Origin: Symsagittifera roscoffensis
Lineage: Eukaryota > Xenacoelomorpha > Acoela > Convolutidae
Direction of reading: 5' to 3'
Assembly: GCF_963678635.1 (NCBI RefSeq)
Contig: NC_087067.1
Span: 54,866,456-54,928,455 of the forward strand
Length of the DNA: 62,000 nt
Shown one piece after another: positions 1-11,589 of the stretch; position 1 is the first letter of the stretch, and every line of letters starts with the position of its first letter. The notes under the pieces were generated by a model. That model saw only the letters and a program-made list of their open reading frames with translations. It was not told where the DNA came from and did not search any database. A program made the position numbers and the translations under genes.

Positions 1-233
1 GAAATTTAGAGTGCTTTTCTGGGACATTTTTGCTATTTTATTTGATGATTGTGATGGTATGTTTGGAATATCCGGTATTTTAGAATAAATACTTTCTTGA
101 GACGTCGTTTTGTTTAGATGCCAACAATGTGTATTTCAGGAAGAGAGTATAATCAATTATAATAAAATAGTTTTGATCAATCAATTTTTATGATACCTCA
201 GTGGGTTTTTCTAAAAATTGATCTGGGCATTTG

Positions 234-1160
234 CTAGGAGGCTGTAATTTCTTTAGAATTCTTTTTTGTTTTGTAAAATTTGGAATCAATAAAACAAATT
301 GTGTTTTGAGACCTGAAACTGGTGAAAAACGTTAAGATGTTTGGGATTGAAAGTTTTGTCATTTTTCGCATTTTTTTGTTAAATGTCCATGTGGTTTTAT
401 TTCTGTTTAGAGATCTTTCCCATTGGGTTCCAGAGGCAAATTTTAAATATTGTATGTACTGAAAATGATCCTCAACGTGAGTGTAAAGTAATAGGTTGTA
501 ACAAAATGCATCTTTAATTGCTTGACAATATCCTTGTGAAGAGTTGGCTGTGAACATTATGGGTTTGAGCGGTTTTTGGTTGGAAACCATTTCAAAAGGT
601 GATAATCCAAAAGTTGTTGTAGATTGAGAGCTATATGCTAGTGAAAAGAACAACTTTACGTCTGTTGACCGTTCAGGATATTTTTTTATCTTTTCCTTTA
701 ATTTTACATCCAAGGTAATCTTGTAATGAAAGGTAGACGCCTTCAACTAGTCAGTTTGTTTATGTAGCATGTGAGGATCTAGGTTTGTTTTTTATTTTAT
801 ATAAATGACAGAGTGTGTTTATTTGATTATTATTGATTTCTGTTCCGTTGTCAGTAAAAAGGATTTCAGTAATTCTAATTTTACTATCCAATGTTCACAC
901 AATCCTCTGTGTGAGTACTAAGCATTGCAGCGTGGCACAGAGTTTTTTTTGTGATGTTAATGAGTAAATGCGTACACAATGACCATATAAGATTAGTTTC
1001 CAAAGGAGGATAGTGATATAGGGCCTTTTAAATCGATTGAGTTTCTGTGGCTTTATTCTAAACAATGTCCTTCAAAGTTTTGTTTCTCTACAATTTGTCT
1101 TTGATAAACAGTTTTATATTTGACAGCTGGGACAGTCATTGCAAAAGACTTTAATCTTTA
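234..1160 (-). pseudogene. A1 integrase remnant
   Basis: The longest open piece (234-746) contains LSPFEMVSNQKP and PIMFTANSSQGYCQ, matching the region after the catalytic core in the intact integrase of element B (LGMSPYEMVFNQKPRKP there). Nucleotide similarity to B's core domain continues to about 1160, but reading frames are broken. The conserved catalytic residues cannot be read in one frame. It belongs to the truncated A1 copy and cannot be functional. Confidence 0.8.
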
Positions 1161-1251
1161 TTTAAGCTTTTAGAAAGTTGAATTTTTGCGTAAAATTAAG
1201 ATACGTCGTTTTTTTATCCAATATGTAATCTTTTACTTAAGCAGTGTGATG

Positions 1252-1575
1252 TGTGGATTGCTATTAAAATTAGGTTATATTGGTAGACATGGAATTTTAG
1301 TATCTGTAAAATGAATTTCTAATCTGTCAATGTTTTCGTTTTTTTTGAGGTGATTTTAAACTTTTGAAACTATCTGAGTAAAGTTTTGTTTCCTCAAATG
1401 GCGATAGCGGCCTTTTCGGGCCTAATATTTTTTTATGCCAAGATTTCGTCTAGCATATTAAAGGTTCAAGTTTCCGATATTTTTGAGTTGGTCGGTTGGA
1501 AGTGCTGCGCCAATTCCAAATTTAGATGCGTAGCACATTGCTTAAAGGGATTGATTTGGTTCTGGGACAAAAATT
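1252..1575 (-). repeat. Direct repeat copy 1: joined RNase H start and pol linker
   Basis: About 320 bp repeated at 2392-2715, an offset of 1140 bp. It spans the start of RNase H and a pol linker segment that lie about 0.8-0.9 kb apart in element B. Both copies carry the same fusion, so the deletion came before the duplication. The copies have since diverged by many substitutions. Confidence 0.75.
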
Positions 1576-2391
1576 GAGATTTGATCGCTTAGTTGTGTTC
1601 TCATTTCGTTGAAACGTTTTTGATCTTGTAGTGTCCAATCGAAATTGTTTCGTTGGCGTAGTTTTTTGTAAAAAGTTCTAAGATAAAGCTGCTTTTTATA
1701 AACATATTTGCTTAAGAATCTTAACATTCCGAGGAATTCTTGTTTCTCTTTCTTTTAATCATAAATGGTTGATTTTTTCAGTTTGCATTCATTTTTGGTT
1801 CTAGAGGTGTAATTGTTTGTCTTTCAATGATAAATCCTAAAAATTTTACACGGGTAAGAAAAAAATGTGATGTCTGGAGCTGCTTTTTTATTTTCACATA
1901 ATCAAATCTTGATTGTATATATCTAACACTTTGAAAATGTCTTGTTTTGTTTCTGATTGTGATTTTCTATGGTTGTGATTCTTACTAAGGAAAGCGGTCT
2001 TCATCAAGATAGGAAAAACTGCAGGCGCGATCAAATTTTTTTTTATTCATAGAGGTCGAATTGTTTAAAGATTTTTGACAAGTGGATTGGGTAGAAAGAG
2101 GTTTTGTTGAAGGTAAGCTTGGAGTTTTGGTTATAAGGTTGCTAATTCTTGTTTTTATGAGATTTTTGGGATCTAATAGTAATCAATTTTGTCCGTTTTT
2201 GATGAATAGTTGAAAGCGGGTTGTAACTTTTGAATCAATTTTTTGTTTAATTTGTCAAATGTATAGGCCCTGCTTGTTTGATACATGAGGGTTTCTGAAC
2301 AGTTCTAGTTCAAATTGAAGTTGTTTTGGGTAGTGATTTGTTTGGTTAATTTTGGATGATGATTTCTGAGAAATATAAATAATAAATGTAT

Positions 2392-2715
2392 CAATTGCTA
2401 TTAAAATAAGGTATTAGTAGTAGACAGGGAACTTTAGTATCTGTAAAATGAGTTTCTAATATGTCGATGTTTTGGTTTTTTGTGGTGTTGTTAACCTTTG
2501 AAAGTTTCTGAAGGAAGTTTTGTTTCCTCAAATGGTGATAACGGATTTTTCGGGTCTAGATTTGTCTTTATGCCCAGATTTCGTTTGGCATATTAGAGGG
2601 TCCAGGTTCCGATATCTTTTAAGTAGGTCGGTTAAAAGTGCTGCGACAATTTTAAATTTAGGTGCGTCGCACATTGCATAGAGCGGTTGATTTGGATCTG
2701 GGTTAATGTTACGGT
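2392..2715 (-). repeat. Direct repeat copy 2: joined RNase H start and pol linker
   Basis: Second copy of the 1252-1575 repeat. In translation (2528-2731) it reads PNQPLYAMCDAPKFKIVAAL, the RNase H start with its first catalytic Asp region, directly followed by YRNLDPLICQTKSGHK, which in element B lies about 280 residues further on in the linker before integrase. The frame is open for only 67 codons. Confidence 0.75.
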
Positions 2716-2723
2716 AATTTTTG

Positions 2724-3140
2724 CTATCCATTGTTGCGGCGTGAGCGTAATAACGAAATCAATTGGTCTTGTAGATGTATTCCAACTTCACTTGCTCGTT
2801 GTTTATTGAGTACTGCGTCGGGTTTGAGCGCAAGACGTAATGGTGAACGTCTTATTCCGACATCAAGTTTTGATTTCGCAAAAACATTAAGGTATTTCAC
2901 TTTTACATATGGTGGTTGTTCATACTCTCTTTGACTTAATTGAGAGTTTTTGAAAACAAACTTTGCTAGAAATGAGTGAAATTCAATTGTTTTTTTTTGA
3001 AATTCTAAATATATGATTGAATTAAGGGGTTTTTGCAAAAAAAATCAGGGTTTGGTTTTGATTCATTCGAGATATTGTTAATTGATAATTCTTCGTTCAA
3101 TATTGTAGACTAACAAGTATCTAAAAGTTTATTCAGTCTC
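2724..3140 (-). pseudogene. A1 N-terminal RT remnant
   Basis: Residues KSKLDVGIRR and LALKPDAVLNKQRASEVGIH match the conserved entry to the RT domain in element B (SKFDVGKI and LPLKPDAVFKKQRASKVPIH). The piece stops after LQDQLISLLRS and runs straight into the RNase H repeat, so the RT palm with its catalytic aspartates is absent from this copy. Upstream sequence to about 3140 still resembles the protease-RT spacer. Confidence 0.75.
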
Positions 3141-3159
3141 TTCTCATGTAGAGGTAAAA

Positions 3160-4250
3160 AGATTGATTTGCTTTTTTTTTCTTTTTGCGGGCTACTTGAA
3201 TTTTCTTGTTGTTTTTGTCTGCAATTAGCAATACATTGACCGTATCTTTGCAACAATTACCCCATTTTTTAAACAAGGTTTTCCTTTAAAATTTCGGTTC
3301 TTTTCTTTTAAATTCAGGATTTGAGTGAGGTTTTCTGCTAGGTCACCATCGGAGTGATTAATTATAAATATGTGTGACGTAAATCTTTGAAAATGTTTTA
3401 CCTAATGTGATGTTAAATGTTCTGCTTCTTTCAGTTTAATTCTGATTTCAGCTTGATTTTTTTTGTCTACGAATTTGCAAAATTTTATATCTGCTTTGCA
3501 AATTTATGATAGAGGTGCAACGTTTTTCACTATTTTCCTTGACTCTGCTTTTAAAAGCATAAAAAGAATTTCTGTCTTTATCATGTTCGCAAAGTCGTGT
3601 TTGTTTAACGAATATGCTTTTCGTACCGAAATTTCTATTTCTTGAAGCTATTTATTTGAAAGTTTCATTCGGAACTCTGCAAAAATCATTGCATTGAACT
3701 CTTTGATTTTTTTTTCAGAGTCGAACATGTTTGAAATTTCGTGTGTAAAATGTCCAGTCGGACTTGGTTTTTAGTCTTACCCATAGAAACTAAGTCCGGC
3801 TGAAAACCATATTTAGGCTGCACTATCGAGTGTGGTTTGTATCAGTGCTGTACGTCTATGAATCCGATTTTGGTGGAGTGGTGTATTTACAAGTTCCTGC
3901 CCTATATTTAGTATTATGTTAATTTTGACAGCGTTTAAATAATTTTCTACTGAATTTTCAGGATCTCGTCGCGTGAAAACTATGAGTGATTTGTTTGATG
4001 TTTTAAATGATCCACCCATGAGGTGTGGATTCATTGTCATTTGAAGTGACTCTGCTGTGATTAGTTTTGGTGTGACTTTCTTTTTGGTAATTTTATGTTG
4101 CTGTAATTGATAGGGTAGTGGAATTTTTTTTCTCATTGAATGGGTTCGATAGCCTTGAACGCTCATTTGGTATTGCGATTGTATGTTATGATCTGGTTGT
4201 TCAATGTTTTTTCTTGCAGGATATTTTGTTGTGTTTGTTGGGGTCTTGAT
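3160..4250 (-). pseudogene. A1 gag (capsid) remnant
   Basis: The open piece 3813-4166 shows ESLQMTMNPHLMGGSFKTSN and HQNRIHRRTALIQTTLDSAA, near-identical to the capsid-type part of B's gag-pol (residues about 110-190). The continuation to about 3160 matches the rest of the capsid and the zinc-knuckle region but is frameshifted. A stop after the DSAA motif shows it is dead. Confidence 0.8.
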
Positions 4251-4264
4251 GAATTCATGTCGGG

Positions 4265-5235
4265 TTAAAAAATATGTGATTGAAAAACAGCATCTGGTTG
4301 ATCCATGTCATTACATTGATATTCCCTTGAAATAAAAATAATTGACCTTGCGCTTTTTCTCTCTATTTCAAATCCATTTTGTGTGGGTGCCGGAATCGAA
4401 TTTTGAAACTGGCGTATACACATTGAGGGAATTTTACACAGATGAGAAAAAAAATATAATTTATCCGGGGCTTCTTTCAAGTTTTCTTCAAGTAGTATTT
4501 GATGATACTTATCTAGGACAATAAACATTTCGTTTTTGTCTATGATTGCATGAAAACATCGTCTAATTATGTTATGACAATTTTACTGTGTGGTCGAAAA
4601 GTCTTTCTCATAAATTCTGAGAATGCTGCTGTGGAGAGTCCATAGGAAAATCTATTAATTTCGTGCTTTCCAATAACGAATTGCGTTAAACGCCGTGATT
4701 GTTCATCTCGTGGCATTTGGCTGTATGCACTGTTCATGTCAGCTGTTGTAAGTATTTTCCGTTTGTTTTTGTGAAAATTATTTGAATTGGTTGTAAGGGC
4801 CAATTACATTTAGATTCATCAATGAGGGAATTGAGGTATCTTGCGTCTATTCTGCTTTAGCCAAAATAATAACGGGGTTTATGAATGTGTTTCTTTTTGG
4901 TTGTTCTTCTTTTCTTACTGAGGAAATAATTTAACTTTGTTCTAGTGTGTCTAGTAATCTATTGACTTTATCTTGTGAGTGAATTGGAACTTTACTTCCT
5001 CTTTTTTTTCAGAAAACTGCGTAAAGTTTCAGAGATAGGTGTAGTGGTAAATTTACTTTTCCAACATCAAGTTTAGATGTGGCGTAAACCATCAAGTATT
5101 TTAGTAGTAGTTCGGCTAGTTGTTCAAATCCTTTTTGTGTAATTTGAGAGTGTTGAAAACTGAACATTGTGATGAAATTTTGTTGTTCATTGGTATATTT
5201 TGATTTCTGAAATGTTGGTTTAAAATAGGGTGTTT
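4265..5235 (-). pseudogene. A2 reverse transcriptase remnant
   Basis: The piece 4567-4803 has LTTADMNSAYSQMPRDEQ and RRLTQFVIGKHE, the RT finger/palm block of element B (FTTADMNSAYNQMPLDEQ there). The piece 4265-4528 begins KYHQILLEENLKEAPDK, the block just after the YLDD active site. Between them the frame is broken and the YLDD box is not readable in frame. The sequence up to 5235 covers the RT entry region, also broken. Confidence 0.8.
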
Positions 5236-6131
5236 TTATAAAATAGTCATTCGTTTTTTATCACTTATTAAACTATTATTGGATACTTCTTCATTAAGAA
5301 TTGTTGATTGACATATATCTAATAATTTCAAAAAATAGTTCACTCTATATGCTATTTCTATTGTGGGAGAATTTGTTGCATTTGTTTCGCAATAACCTAA
5401 AAGTCCTAGAGGTAATGTTATTTTGTATGAAAAATTAACGTATACATGTAATGAAATTTTATCTGAGTTTGTATTTTTCGTGTATTTGGTGAATGAGATT
5501 GTTAATCGGAAAAATTTATGAGTTGGCTTAAATTCAAGGTCTGACATTTATAGTCGTTGTTTGTTCTGTTCCTTGTTGTTTTGATGGACTGACATAATGA
5601 AAAGTTATATACATATCCTACTAACGGTTTCAGGTGTTTTCGTTCTTGGTTATATAAAGAGTAGAATTTGGCGAAAAATGATAGTTGTTTATTTAGTCTT
5701 AGAAAAAAAGCGAGTGATGCGTTTTTCATTCTTGTATATTTGTCTTTTAGATGTACTTTGCTGTTTAAAATATTAATAGTGGGGATATATTTAGTAATAT
5801 ATGGTATTCCAACGATATTTTGTTTTATATCTGTTTTATGGAATGTTTGTTTGAAAGGTTTAGTTAAAAGTTTATTCTGCTCCATTGTTTGAGTGGGAAC
5901 AAGGAATTCTTGAATTTTTCCAAAAGTAGTTAAACTTGATTTTTGTGATGTAGCTAATTTGCTTGAGGTTTTAAAGGGTATTAATTTTGGATGTAAAGTT
6001 TGTATTTCAATCCATGTGGGAATGATTATTACATTTGATTCTGCTCCTAAGTCTATTAAAAAATCAATTTCGAGGTCTGGTGATCGAAAATCTTTTCTTT
6101 TGGACTTACTAAAAGGAGTAGTATTGTCCAT
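5236..6131 (-). pseudogene. A2 aspartic protease and protease-RT spacer
   Basis: Residues LEIDFLIDLGAESNVIIIPT match the B protease, but the catalytic DSG is DLG here, which should inactivate it. The reading continues through a region equivalent to B gag-pol 770-920, then shifts frame at about 5545 into a second piece (5236-5547) matching B 930-1025 (LPLGLLGYCETNATNSP). This long spacer between protease and RT is a family trait. Confidence 0.8.
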
Positions 6132-6239
6132 ATATTTTCTTTGGTTATTTGTATTTAATTTGGTGTATTCTCATTTATATTGTTTGTGTTTGAACTTCCT
6201 TTAAGTTCTTGTTCAGTCTAGTCTGTTTTTTTTTGAAAA

Positions 6240-8190
6240 TTATCAGAGTTTTGGAAAAGGTTTTTATTGTTTTGGTAGTATTCGATTATTTGGTGTTTCG
6301 TGTTCGTTTTCAATCTGAAGCATGTTTATTGAAAACGTATTTTCTGTTTCGTTCTCATCGTCTGTGGATTCGCGATTTTTATTGATTTAGTTGTAACTCG
6401 GCGTTTTCTGTGTTATCAATACCGGGAGGGTCTGATTGAGTTTCTTCAGTTGATTGTACTTGGTTAAATTGTCTTTGATGTTTAGGTGTACTACTTCTAT
6501 AGTTTTGTTGTGAATTTTATTTCGTGTATTATTTCTGTGCGATGACTGAGAAAATTTTCTTTGTCGATTTTGATAATTCAAGTTTCTATTCTGAGAATTG
6601 TTAGGTGACCTATTGTGATATTTATTTTAGTTTGATCTATTGTTTGAATAGTTTCCTGATCTGTTATTTTGATAGTGTCTGTTCCTATTATTTGAATAGT
6701 TTCTGTTTCTATTGTACGAAGAATTGCTAGAACGGTCATCTGAGTGATATCTATTTCGGTCGTTTGAGTTTGAACAATTTGTGTTACAGTTTAAGAAGAA
6801 ATTTTTGTTTGAATTTGATCTTGAATAGTTGTTTCGATATTGATTGTTTATTTCAATTATATTTAGTTATATTTGTAGGGTGATTGTTGTCTAGAGGTAT
6901 TTTAGTTATCAGGAAGTGGTTTTCTTGAACTATTGATACTGTGAATGTTTTTGTTTGGTCAATTTTGCAATTTTTTCATGTTTTGGTGAATTGATTTATT
7001 TGGTTCTCTATGTTTTTGTGGTTTATTCTGATTATCTTGTTATTTTTGTCTACAATCAGCAAGGCTATGTCCATATCTACGGCAAGAGTTACACCATTTT
7101 TTGAAAGATGGTTTGCCTTTAAAGTTTGGGTTTTTCTCGTAGATAATTAACATTTGAGTAATTTTTTCAGCTAATTCAGTATCAGCGTCATGATTATGAT
7201 TTATTTGTGTAGGAGTAGTTTGGATGTTGTTTACATATTGTAACTCTGAATTTTCTGTTTCTTCCAGTTTTATAGTGATTTTTGCTAGTTCTAGTTTATC
7301 TACTTACTTTCTGAAGTCTATATTGGGTTCTCGAATTGATGATGGTTGTGATGCTCTCTTCTTTATCGCTTTTTTCCGTATTGGTTGTGTAAGGGTCATC
7401 GTTTAAATTTCTGTCATTTTTGTGTTGTTAAAATCATGCGTTTTAAGGGAAAATGATTTTCTTCCTAACGTTTAAATTCTTACTGCAAGTTGTTCAAATG
7501 TTTCGTTTGGTATTCTACGAATTTTTTTGCATAAGACTCTTTGGTTTGTTTGTTTCTTTCAAAGTCGAACTTTTTTGAAAATTCTTGTTTGAATCTTTTC
7601 CAATCTGATTTATTATGTATAGCTCAAACTGAAAATCATTATCAAGTGTGGTTTGGATTAGAGCTGTGGGTCCATGTATCCAATTTTGATGAAGTGGTTT
7701 ACTTTCTGGTTCAGGTCCTAATTCAAAGTCAAATTGGCTGTGACTGCATTCAAAAATTTTCTACTGAGTATTCAATATCTGTTCCTATAAATACCATTAA
7801 TGGCTTATTTGAAGACATAGAGGATCCACCCATAAGATATGGACTCATACTCATTTGTAGTGAATCTGCGACATTTAGTATTTGAGAAAAGTTTGTAAGT
7901 TGGGTAATCGTTAATTCGTGTTGTTGTAGATAAACTGGTATTGGGATTTCATTTTGCGTTTGAGTTGGTTGGTAATTTTGTGTACCTACTGGGTTTTGTG
8001 ATTGAAAGTTATTATTGTATGACGATGGGTGATGTCTTGATTGTCGTGTTTGTTCGTTTAGTGTATATGTTTTGAAAAGATCTGTTTGATAGAAAGGATC
8101 TGGTTGATCAATGTTCCAATTAACGTTTGCTGACTTGTATTGAATCGTTGTTGATTTTGATGATAGTGTTCTTCATCTTCCGAGTAATGT
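6240..8190 (-). pseudogene. A2 gag remnant
   Basis: Nucleotide similarity to B gag (capsid-type region, zinc knuckle and Asn/Arg/Ser/Tyr-rich nucleocapsid tail) extends from a degenerate start near 8190 to about 6240. No long frame remains. Only short minus-strand pieces such as 6387-6581, equivalent to the RNA-binding tail, are open. Apparent plus-strand frames inside it are by-products of low-complexity sequence. Confidence 0.7.
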
Positions 8191-9345
8191 GGTTGATTCC
8201 TAATATGGTGTTTGTTTGTCATGTTTTATTTTGTTGAAAAAATGGATAATTTCTGCTATGGTCTAGTGTATCTCGTAGTTGATCATAAAAAAACACTGAT
8301 TGAGAAATTTGTTGTGGTACATTTTGATTTTCTGATTCTGATTGATTTTGACTAGTATTGGGGGGTTTTGTTGTTGTGGATTTTTGGAAAAAATTATAGT
8401 TATGACCTGAGAAATTATTTCTATTTGACGTCTTCGGCTTATTTGTTTGTCTTGATGTTGTTACTGGTTTAATTGTTTGATAGTCTATTTGTGAATATTT
8501 AAGAAAAGTTTTACTCTGGATTTTAAAATTGTTTGTAGAAATGCTGAGTTTTTATTTCTTGGGGTAAGATTTTTTTTTCCATTTATTTTCTTGATTAAAC
8601 AGTGTAGAATTTAAAGTATTGTTTCCTGTTCTGTCAGTGAACAATGAATTGTAGTTTATAGATGTTGCATCAATAGTAAGTGGAGTTATCCTAGCATAAT
8701 CTTTATTGAAGGAAACTGAGGTAATTGATTGACTTGATATATCAATAGATATTTTAAAAAATTATGGATGAGACCATCCAGGGTCCCAAACATTATTTGT
8801 TTCATCTGCCAGTACAGTTTCGTCGTCTGAGTTTTGTGGTCGAATACTTTTTCTTACTAGTGATATAAGATTAATGTTATGGAAAATATATTTTGCAGAT
8901 CGTGTTCAACAATTTGTGATATATCATTATTAGTGAGGCTCTCACGGATTGTAAATAAAAATTTTGATAAATTACCTTTTTCTTGTCTTACAGCTGTATG
9001 TCGGGATGTTTGAGATGGTGAGTCACCTTGTGTTTCTACTAATTCTAGTATGGATCTATGTCGTCTGTTTGTATTGGGTGATTTATGTCATTTGGTTTTG
9101 GTGATGCAATTTTGATTGTAAATATACCATAATATGACTTTGAGATAGTGGTCAAGGATTTGTCGTTCTATTTCAACTTCAGAAATTTCTTGTTTACATG
9201 GGCTATTTCCTTTTTCGATAGATTTACAATTAAATTGTAACAAAATTATACTTGTCCTCGGGAGACATCATTTTTTGGTTTTATGAAAAATGGAGTATCG
9301 AGTTATCATCGAAATTTTCCTTGTACTCGATCATTTTTTATTTTG
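8191..9345 (-). pseudogene. A2 ORF2 remnant
   Basis: Aligns by eye with B ORF2 (37649-39073) along its length, including the block around 8760-8800 matching the B segment for the WDPEWSHPAF motif, and the start-region sequence at 9359-9420. Frames are broken by indels. Its presence shows that ORF2 is an old part of the family and not a late acquisition by B. Confidence 0.6.
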
Positions 9346-9379
9346 TAGAATTGTTAGTGTGTAACATTCAATATGTCTG

Positions 9380-9763
9380 GCTGGTTGATTCCAATTATAT
9401 AGACGTATTGGTTTGCTAATATATAATTTTATTATTTTGCATTTTCTTTTTGTTGATGATGGTGTTGTGGCTTCTGAGTTAGAAAATCTATTTGGTTGTC
9501 TATCGGGTTATTTTGATTTACTGAGTCTTTTAAATCTTGAAGTTCCTGTATTGTGTTTGTTGCTGATTCAGAGACTGCGTTTTTTCGTTTTGAAAATTGT
9601 CTTTTAACAATTTATTTATGTTTTGTTATGATTGTCTTTTTTCTTGTTTTTCTTTTTGATCTAATATCTCCGATTGTTTGTCTATGTTGTCGTATCTTTC
9701 ATTTTTAATTGAACAATTCTGTAATACGACTGTTTGTTTGCTACCTAGATTATCTCTTGACAT
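9380..9763 (-). pseudogene. A2 ORF1 remnant
   Basis: Equivalent to B ORF1 (39048-39515). The start codon and flanking leader (cataaggttta just upstream in plus orientation) are shared by both copies. The reading frame is interrupted, and the Lys/Arg-rich central part is recognisable only in pieces. Confidence 0.6.
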
Positions 9764-9769
9764 AAGGTT

Positions 9770-10733
9770 TAGGATGATGGGTGCAATATTTGAGGGTAAG
9801 AGTTTTTAATTTTCCTAAACGGTTAGTCCTTACGATTTTTGTGTGGTTATCTTATTTTGGGGCATATATTGTTATGGTTGACCGGTTGGAGAGAGGGTAA
9901 ATCAATTCGTGAGGATGATTTTTTTCTCTTGTGAAAAAAACTTGATCTTTGAATTTCCTTCCTAATCTTATCTAGGGGTTGTGATTTTGTGATCGAGGGT
10001 TGGAGAATAGTAAGTCAATCTACAAGGTTCAGGTATTTTTACAACACGAGTAGATCCTTAGATACTATTTTCTGATTTAAAAAATTGTTAAGGGTTTAGT
10101 CCTGGGTCAGGGTCATCTAAAAAGAAGGGCTCAACTGAAGGATGAGTAACCGAAGTTCTTCACTGTTTAGCCTAATTAATATGGTTAGTTTTTTCAAAAT
10201 TTCTATTAGTCCTGGGACGTTTATAAGGGTTGGGTAGTGAATCGACGTTTGAGGTCGTTTGGAAGGGAGAACAAAGTTGTTCTGTTTGATCAAAGAAAAG
10301 CCTTGATGATCAATAATAAAATAATTAAATTTTAGGTTTAATTTAAATGAAAGATCCAAAGAAAGCCTTGATGATCTTTTTACCAAAGAAAAATAGAGTA
10401 TTAAAAAACGGATAAGCCTTGATAATTTTAATTCAACAATGCATTTGAGATGAAGCAAGTTTAGAGGTTAATATTTTGATGAGACTAATTTTTTGAATTA
10501 TTGCTATTATGTTTTAGGTGACGAAGCTGGGATTAGAAAAATCAGATAATTTTTGAAACAAACAAATATTTTTGTACAACTAATTTTTGTTTTTTGTATT
10601 AAAAAATTTTTTATTTAAAACTTTTGTTTTACTGCAGATTTTACAGGGAACGACTTGAGTTCTTTTGGTCAGTCGTTATTTTATAGATAGTATAATTGGC
10701 ACCAATAAAGTTGTTGAAGGATTACTTCAATTT
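9770..10733 (-). promoter_or_regulatory. A2 5' leader with conserved repeats and hairpins
   Basis: Non-coding stretch between ORF0 and ORF1. It keeps the family's GGGTTGG...ATCGA motif three times (9893-9907, 9997-10019, 10227-10246) and three degenerate copies of the AAGCCTTGAT hairpin (10288-10311, 10353-10376, 10409-10425). The same arrangement is found in B at 39516-40446. A minus-strand frame at 10117-10458 lies in this leader and has no support as a gene. Confidence 0.65.
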
Positions 10734-10967
10734 TCATGTCAGAGAATGAAAGTTTAAATATACTGCATAAAGTATTTTAAATACAAAGGTTTGTTCCGGT
10801 TTCCATCGTAGTATCATGTAGCAGAGTGGTCCGACTCCTGATTGTCTTTCGCGCCACGATCTTGGTCTTCTTTCAATACCTGGTATTTCTGGTATTGTTT
10901 GACATTTTAGAGTAAATTTATTGAGACGTAGAGACATTTCTTTTAAATTATCTATTCCGTCTATCAT
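10734..10967 (-). CDS. ORF0 of A2, conserved 77-aa leader protein
   Basis: Complete 77-codon frame, the same length as ORF0 of element B (40447-40680). Shared positions include MSLRLN, PGI.RRPR, RQS, Y.MI.R, KPEQTF.F.IL and a final FH..T. Most of A2 is riddled with stops, yet this frame is intact, and it sits in the same place about 70 nt after the PBS. I do not recognise a family. It is rich in Arg, lacks a membrane segment and could be a small RNA-binding or regulatory protein; that role is inference. Confidence 0.65.
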   Translation of the reverse strand: MIDGIDNLKEMSLRLNKFTLKCQTIPEIPGIERRPRSWRERQSGVGPLCYMILRWKPEQTFVFKILYAVYLNFHSLT

Positions 10968-11039
10968 TTTTGCAATTTTACAATTGTCTAGTTCTAAAAT
11001 TAATTTTTGCTAAATCTAAGTTATTTAAGGTCTTGTTTG

Positions 11040-11057
11040 AGACTTTTGATTGCACCA
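11040..11057 (-). other. Primer binding site of A2
   Basis: Reading the minus strand, the LTR ends in CA, two bases follow, and then TGGTGCAATCAAAAGTC begins. The equivalent site in B starts TGGTGCGACC. The TGG start and the 2-nt spacing fit a tRNA-primed PBS. The tRNA is not identified. Confidence 0.6.
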
Positions 11058-11059
11058 GA

Positions 11060-11450
11060 TGAGTTAAGTGCTACTGACTGTACTCATAAAAGATTTCAGA
11101 TATGGTGCACCGTCTGCTCGTCAGGTTTTCTTATTTTCGGCCGGATAGATCTATGCAACCACTTAGTCTTAAACCGATCTTAACCTTACTCTTTTATCTC
11201 CTAGTCTCAATAGATCTAGTGTATACCGGTTTATGAGAATTAGTTGTCAGAAGCAGAACAACTGTATTCTAAGTTTTTTTCAATTTGTTCTGGTGCGGAA
11301 ACTAAAAGTAGTTTCAGCACTTACAAATAAGTGTAAATGTTGGTTAGATGGAATATGGTTGGTTAGTTATAAAAAATTTATGGTGATATTCCATCATAAA
11401 ATAATTGGTCTATAAATGCTAGTTTAGAACTGGTTCCAGGTAGCTCATAA
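11060..11450 (-). repeat. A2 5' LTR, truncated
   Basis: Aligns with the B LTR from its TGAGTTA edge (plus orientation) through tattttcggccggatag, the AATAAA-equivalent site (changed here), the caagtaacttcagcactta block and tagtttaga.c.ggttcca. Similarity ends at about 11440-11450, roughly 100 bp short of the full B LTR. Beyond it unrelated sequence with a polymerase relic begins. Confidence 0.7.
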
Positions 11451-11589
11451 ATTGACAATTTATGGCTTAAACTTTATAATCATAGCGCTGTCAAAAGACG
11501 ATTCGGAAAACACTTTTTATGTTTGACCCGCAACTGAAGAAAAATGTATATTCTTGACAATCTCAATATAAATAAAAACGCACAATGAC

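Larger units (their letters stand above)
1..4255 (-). mobile_element. A1: decayed, rearranged Ty3/gypsy-type element fragment
   Basis: Minus-strand remains of the family represented intact at 22323-40882. Reading right to left it holds capsid-type gag (about 3160-4250), the N-terminal RT region (2724-3038), RNase H and linker pieces in duplicate (1252-2720) and integrase (234-1160). The protease, most of RT and a stretch between RNase H and the linker are missing, so it is an internally deleted mosaic with many stops and frameshifts. It abuts A2 at about 4255, where gag sequence meets the RT of A2. The left end lies outside the window. Confidence 0.85.
4256..11450 (-). mobile_element. A2: decayed relative of element B with 5' LTR and leader
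   Basis: Minus-strand copy running from an LTR-like end at 11060-about 11450 through PBS, ORF0, leader, ORF1, ORF2, gag, protease and part of RT, where it breaks off at about 4255 against A1. Gene order is the same as in element B, but most genes carry stops and frameshifts. It is valuable as a diverged comparator: what survives in both A2 and B is likely functional in the family. Confidence 0.85.

Noticed and set aside
7541-7885. 114-codon plus-strand frame in A2
   Set aside because: It lies antisense to the decayed gag capsid region, and the sequence is explained by gag similarity on the minus strand.
10117-10458. 113-codon minus-strand frame in the A2 leader
   Set aside because: The equivalent leader of element B has no matching frame; conservation there is at the RNA-motif level.
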